From Burkholderiaceae bacterium (GTDB taxonomy: Bacteria; Pseudomonadota; Gammaproteobacteria; Burkholderiales; Burkholderiaceae_D), in assembly GCA_031261905.1 (NCBI GenBank), contig JAISIS010000125.1, forward strand, positions 1 to 8,952: a DNA stretch of 8,952 nucleotides, in the 5' to 3' direction. Shown one piece after another: positions 5,669 through 8,952 of the stretch. The position numbers were made by a program, and so were the translations under genes. Each line of letters opens with the position of its first letter. Position 1 is the stretch's first letter. Under the pieces are notes generated by a model. The model was given only the letters and a program-made list of their open reading frames with translations, did not search any database and was not told the DNA's origin.

Positions 5669-6713
5669 ATCCGCCTGCCTTATATTTTTCCGCCATTTTT
5701 TCCAGCGGAATCGGTTTGATTTTAGCGCCCTGCCCTTCACAACCAAACGCCAGATAACGCCCTTTGCACATCTTCCTGGCTTCCTCACGGGCTTCTGTCA
5801 GATATTCCCGTGGGTCAAAGTGCGTCAGATTTTTTGACAGATAGCGGCGAATCGCTGCCGTCATCGCCAGACGGATATCTGTATCAATATTTACTTTGCG
5901 CACACCGTTTTTGATGCCTTCCTGAATTTCTTCCACCGGTACGCCATAAGTTTCCGGAATATTGCCACCATACTTGCGAATTTCCGCCAGCAACTCCTGC
6001 GGCACCGAAGAGGAACCGTGCATAACCAGATGCGTATTGGGAATGCGTGCATGGATCTCCTTGAGGCGCGCAATTGAGAGAATGTCGCCGGTTGGCTTGC
6101 GGGTAAATTTGTATGCGCCGTGGGAAGTACCTATAGCCACCGCCAGGGCATCGCACTGGGTTCTGTTCACAAAATCCGCCGCCTGGTCCGGGCTGGTCAG
6201 CAGTTGCTCCTTGGTGAGCTTGCCTTCCGCGCCGTGACCATCCTCCTTGCCACCCGTCATGGTTTCCAGTGATCCCAGCACTCCCAGTTCAGCCTCTACC
6301 GTAACACCAACGGCATGGGAAAACTTCACCACTTCACGGGTCACTTCCATATTGTATTCATAGGTGGATGCTTTCTTGCCGTCCGGCATCAGGGAGCCGT
6401 CCATCATCACAGATGAAAAACCGGAACGGATCGCTGTCATACAAACAGCGGGAGATTGCCCATGATCCTGGTGCATAACTACCGGAATATGCGGATAAGT
6501 CTCAACTGCCGCTTCAATCAGATGACGCAAAAACGGTTCGCCCGCATAGCGCCGCGCCCCGACGGATGCCTGCATGATAACTGGCGCGCCTACTTCATCC
6601 GCCGCGGACATGATAGCCTGCACCTGCTCCAGATTGTTCACATTGAATGCCGGAATGCCGTAGCCGTTTTCGGCCGCATGATCCAGCAGTTGACGCATTG
6701 ATACAATAGCCAT
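5649..6713 (-). CDS. fba: class II fructose-1,6-bisphosphate aldolase (Calvin-type subfamily)
   Basis: A 354-residue zinc enzyme that interconverts fructose 1,6-bisphosphate with glyceraldehyde 3-phosphate and dihydroxyacetone phosphate, for glycolysis, gluconeogenesis or the Calvin cycle. Conserved parts are [10 protein letters not shown] (18-27), MHQDHG (80-85, catalytic Asp83 and zinc ligand His84), VEAELG (139-144, Glu142 as expected ligand), GGKEDG (154-159, Glu157), TSHGAYK (196-202, His198), MHGSSS (231-236, His232) and NIDTDIR (275-281). All the metal and catalytic positions known from E. coli FbaA are present. The length and sequence fit the CbbA-type used by many betaproteobacteria; whether a Calvin cycle exists here cannot be told. 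AAGGAG sits six bases before the ATG. It lies 21 bases after pgk, so the two are cotranscribed. The gap to purE is much longer, at 118 bases. Confidence 0.96.
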   Translation of the reverse strand: MAIVSMRQLLDHAAENGYGIPAFNVNNLEQVQAIMSAADEVGAPVIMQASVGARRYAGEPFLRHLIEAAVETYPHIPVVMHQDHGQSPAVCMTAIRSGFSSVMMDGSLMPDGKKASTYEYNMEVTREVVKFSHAVGVTVEAELGVLGSLETMTGGKEDGHGAEGKLTKEQLLTSPDQAADFVNRTQCDALAVAIGTSHGAYKFTRKPTGDILSIARLKEIHARIPNTHLVMHGSSSVPQELLAEIRKYGGNIPETYGVPVEEIQEGIKNGVRKVNIDTDIRLAMTAAIRRYLSKNLTHFDPREYLTEAREEARKMCKGRYLAFGCEGQGAKIKPIPLEKMAEKYKAGGFAQVVR

Positions 6714-6734
6714 CCGTTTCTCCTTTATATCAAG

Positions 6735-7925
6735 TTATTTAGCGCGCCGTATCAGAACTTCCACTGCGGGCAACGTTTTGCCCTCCAGAAACTCCAGAAA
6801 AGCGCCTCCCCCCGTTGAAATATAACTGATCCTGCTTCCAATATCGTACTTCGCTATGGCCGCCAGCGTATCACCTCCTCCGGCAATCGAAAAGGCCTTT
6901 GAGTCGGCAATCGCCATTGAAAGCACTTTTGTGCCGCCACCAAACTGATCAAATTCAAATACACCGACAGGCCCGTTCCACACAATCGTGCCTGCCTTTC
7001 CGATCAGCCCCGCCAGCATCCTTGCCGTCTCAGGCCCTATATCCAGAATCATGTCATCTGCCTCAACGGCATCAACCTTTTTTACACTGGCTGGCGCATC
7101 CGCAGAAAAGGACTTCGCGCAAACCACGTCCACCGGGATAGGGACAGAAGCACCGCGCTTTTGCATCATCTCCATAATCGAGGCCGCTTCTTCCAGCAGG
7201 TCATCCTCCACCAATGAACGGCCAATCGCGTAACCAGCCGCCTTGAGGAAAGTGTTGGCGATCCCGCCCCCCACAATCAGGTTATCCACCTTGCCGCCAA
7301 GCGTTTTGAGGATCGTCAGCTTGCCGGAAACCTTTGCGCCGCCAACCACCGCCATCAACGGGCGTGCAGGATAGTTCAGCGCCTTGCCCAACGCATCCAG
7401 CTCGGCAGCCATCAAGGGGCCAGCGCAAGCCACAGGGGCATACCTTGCCATCCCGTAGGTTGTGGCCTCCGCACGATGGGCCGTACCGAAAGCGTCATTC
7501 ACATATACATCGCACAACGCAGCCATTTTTTTCGACAGGGCATCATCGTTTTTCTTTTCACCCTTGTTGAAACGGGCATTCTCCAGCAAAACCACCTGGC
7601 CGGGCTTCACATCCACCCCGTCAACCCAGTCCCGCTTCAGTTCAACCTGCAACCCCAACAGCTCCGACATACGTTTGGCCACCGCGACAAGCGATTCGCT
7701 TTCGTCAAACACACCCTCCTCCGGGCGACCAAGATGTGATGTGACCATCACGGCAGCGCCAGCCTTTAGCGCCATTTCCACAGCAGGCATGGAAGCCCTG
7801 ATCCGCGTATCCTCGGTAATATTGCCTTTGGCGTCACGCGGGACATTCAGGTCAGAACGGATGAATACCCGTTTCCCATTCAGTTCGCCCTTTTCCGCCA
7901 AATCCGTCAAACGTTTGAATTGCAT
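6735..7925 (-). CDS. pgk: phosphoglycerate kinase
   Basis: A monomeric 396-residue enzyme that transfers phosphate between 1,3-bisphosphoglycerate and ADP, giving 3-phosphoglycerate and ATP. Substrate-side motifs are RSDLNVP (23-29), SHLGRP (63-68) and [11 protein letters not shown] (141-151). Nucleotide-side motifs in the C-terminal lobe are GGAKVSGKL (195-203), WNGPVGVFE (316-324), GGGDT (349-353) and STGGGAFLE (370-378). The protein is complete. I prefer the ATG at 7925, since GAGG lies just upstream and homologues begin about there. The ATG at 7934 would add Met-Arg-His and has no ribosome binding site. It is the first gene of the leftward series; the promoter should lie in the 135-base gap to ilvE. 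In many Burkholderiales pyk follows pgk, but here fba comes directly after. Confidence 0.96.
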   Translation of the reverse strand: MQFKRLTDLAEKGELNGKRVFIRSDLNVPRDAKGNITEDTRIRASMPAVEMALKAGAAVMVTSHLGRPEEGVFDESESLVAVAKRMSELLGLQVELKRDWVDGVDVKPGQVVLLENARFNKGEKKNDDALSKKMAALCDVYVNDAFGTAHRAEATTYGMARYAPVACAGPLMAAELDALGKALNYPARPLMAVVGGAKVSGKLTILKTLGGKVDNLIVGGGIANTFLKAAGYAIGRSLVEDDLLEEAASIMEMMQKRGASVPIPVDVVCAKSFSADAPASVKKVDAVEADDMILDIGPETARMLAGLIGKAGTIVWNGPVGVFEFDQFGGGTKVLSMAIADSKAFSIAGGGDTLAAIAKYDIGSRISYISTGGGAFLEFLEGKTLPAVEVLIRRAK

Positions 7926-8060
7926 GTGCCTCATCCGAAAAAAGATAGTGCCATCTACGAGTATGCGCCTATTTTACCGCAGCAGCAGCCACAATCATGA
8001 ACAAATCCCCGGAAAATTCCATTAGAATCTTATTTTCGGGATAACTATCAGGAGACTCTC
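7926..8060. promoter_or_regulatory. divergent promoter region of pgk and ilvE
   Basis: This gap must carry start signals for both genes. On the plus strand TAGAAT (8023-8028) is a good -10 match, but the nearest -35-like TGAACA (7998-8003) is 19 bases away, longer than ideal. CAGGAGA at 8049-8055 is a clear ribosome binding site for ilvE. On the minus strand TAAAAT at 7976-7971 could be a pgk -10, without a well-spaced -35. No hairpin or clear operator was noticed. Confidence 0.4.
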
Positions 8061-8952
8061 ATGCCCATGCACAGCCGTGATGGAAAAATATGGATGGATG
8101 GAAAACTCGTCGAATGGCGCGAGGCCAATATCCACGTGCTGACGCACTCATTGCACTACGGCATGGCAGTATTTGAAGGCGTGCGCGCCTACAAAACAGA
8201 GAAAGGGCCAGCTATCTTCCGCCTGCAGGACCACACCAGAAGGCTCCTGAATTCGGCCAAGATATTCCAGATGAATGTGCAGTACGATGCAGATGCGCTG
8301 AACGATGCCCAGAAAACCGTGATCAGTGCCAACAACCTGGATTCCGGCTACATCCGCCCGATTATCTGGGTCGGATCGGAAAGGCTGGGCATTTCCGCCC
8401 GTGAAAACACCATCCACACCGCCATCGCGGCCTGGCCCTGGGGCGCGTACCTAGGCGAGGATGGCCTGGCCAAAGGCATTCGCGTCAAAACCTCCTCCTT
8501 CTCGCGCCACCACGTAAATGTCTCGATGGTGCGCGCCAAGGCTTCCGGCTATTACATCAACTCCATCCTCTCCAACCAGGAAGCCCTGTCAAACGGCTAT
8601 GACGAGGCGCTGGTGCTGGATACCGAAGGCTTTGTCTCCGAAGGTTCGGGCGAAAACGTTTTCATAGTCCGCGACGGCAAGATTTTCACGCCTGACCTGG
8701 CAAGCTGCCTTGACGGCATCACCCGCAACACCGTCATTACCCTGGCGGAAGACCTGGGTTACAAGGTCATAGAGAAACGCATCACACGCGACGAGGTCTA
8801 TACCTGCGACGAAGCCTTCTTTACCGGCACGGCAGCCGAAATCACCCCAATCCGCGAACTGGACAACCGCGTTATCGGTTCCGGCGCACGCGGCCCCATC
8901 ACCGAACGCCTGCAATCCCTCTTCTTCGAGGTAGTTGCCGGAAAAGCCGCAA
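8061..8952 (+). CDS. ilvE: branched-chain amino acid aminotransferase IlvE, lacking its last few residues
   Basis: A PLP-dependent fold-type IV aminotransferase that performs the last step of valine, leucine and isoleucine synthesis with glutamate as amino donor. The window holds 297 codons; homologues are about 305-310 residues, so only the C-terminal tip is cut off by the edge. Conserved parts are LHYGMAVFEGVRAY (31-44), HTRRL (58-62, Arg60 for the PLP phosphate), YIRPIIWVG (97-105), MVRAKASGYY (156-165, with Lys160 as the PLP Schiff-base lysine), DEALVLDTEGFVSEGSGEN (181-199, Glu194 near the pyridine nitrogen) and FFTGTAAEITPI (253-264). The ATG at 8061 has CAGGAGA five bases upstream; a second ATG two codons on (MPMHSRDG) is a less likely alternative. 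The motifs favour IlvE over D-amino-acid aminotransferase or aminodeoxychorismate lyase. It is transcribed away from pgk. Confidence 0.95.
   Translation, partial: MPMHSRDGKIWMDGKLVEWREANIHVLTHSLHYGMAVFEGVRAYKTEKGPAIFRLQDHTRRLLNSAKIFQMNVQYDADALNDAQKTVISANNLDSGYIRPIIWVGSERLGISARENTIHTAIAAWPWGAYLGEDGLAKGIRVKTSSFSRHHVNVSMVRAKASGYYINSILSNQEALSNGYDEALVLDTEGFVSEGSGENVFIVRDGKIFTPDLASCLDGITRNTVITLAEDLGYKVIEKRITRDEVYTCDEAFFTGTAAEITPIRELDNRVIGSGARGPITERLQSLFFEVVAGKAA

Noticed and set aside
1..8952. CRISPR array, insertion sequence, phage, toxin-antitoxin or defence system
   Set aside because: No spaced direct repeats, transposase, integrase or terminal inverted repeats were seen. Every sizeable coding region is accounted for by a housekeeping or stress gene.

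Overview
This is an ordinary chromosomal housekeeping window of about 9 kb. It most likely comes from a betaproteobacterium of the order Burkholderiales. The evidence is the sequence character of Pgk (for example [18 protein letters not shown] near its C-terminus), of the 354-residue class II aldolase and of IlvE, together with the pgk-fba-pur-sua5 gene neighbourhood. The base composition looks moderate (estimated by eye near 50% GC), lower than most Burkholderiales. A low-GC Oxalobacteraceae member such as an Oxalobacter-like organism would fit, but that is a guess.

Layout from left to right. The 5' end of tcdA (tRNA t6A dehydratase) runs leftward off the window edge. After a 270-base gap, cfa (cyclopropane fatty acid synthase) runs rightward and meets leftward msrA (methionine sulfoxide reductase A) at a strong bidirectional terminator. 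An AT-rich divergent gap separates msrA from a rightward universal stress protein gene. That gene converges on a leftward series read in the order pgk, fba, purE, purC, sua5. At the right edge ilvE runs rightward, divergent from pgk, and is cut by the window end about ten residues before its expected stop.

How the genes work together. pgk and fba belong to the shared trunk of glycolysis, gluconeogenesis and the Calvin cycle. purE and purC are two successive steps of de novo purine synthesis. sua5 makes the activated intermediate for tRNA t6A37, and tcdA further cyclises that same modified base. cfa, msrA and usp are all stress-protection functions.

Compared with the usual Burkholderiales order pgk-pyk-fba-purC-purE-purK-sua5, this copy lacks pyk and purK and has purE and purC exchanged. 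The only sizeable gap inside the series, between fba and purE, holds a GC-rich hairpin and a perfect 14-bp palindrome. I see no mobile element, CRISPR array, RNA gene, phage or defence module, and nothing that looks like a new multi-gene system. The points worth a second look are the rearranged pur segment and its spacer, the apparently leaderless tcdA start, the lysine/alanine-rich PurE extension, and a substituted ATP-loop glycine in the stress protein.
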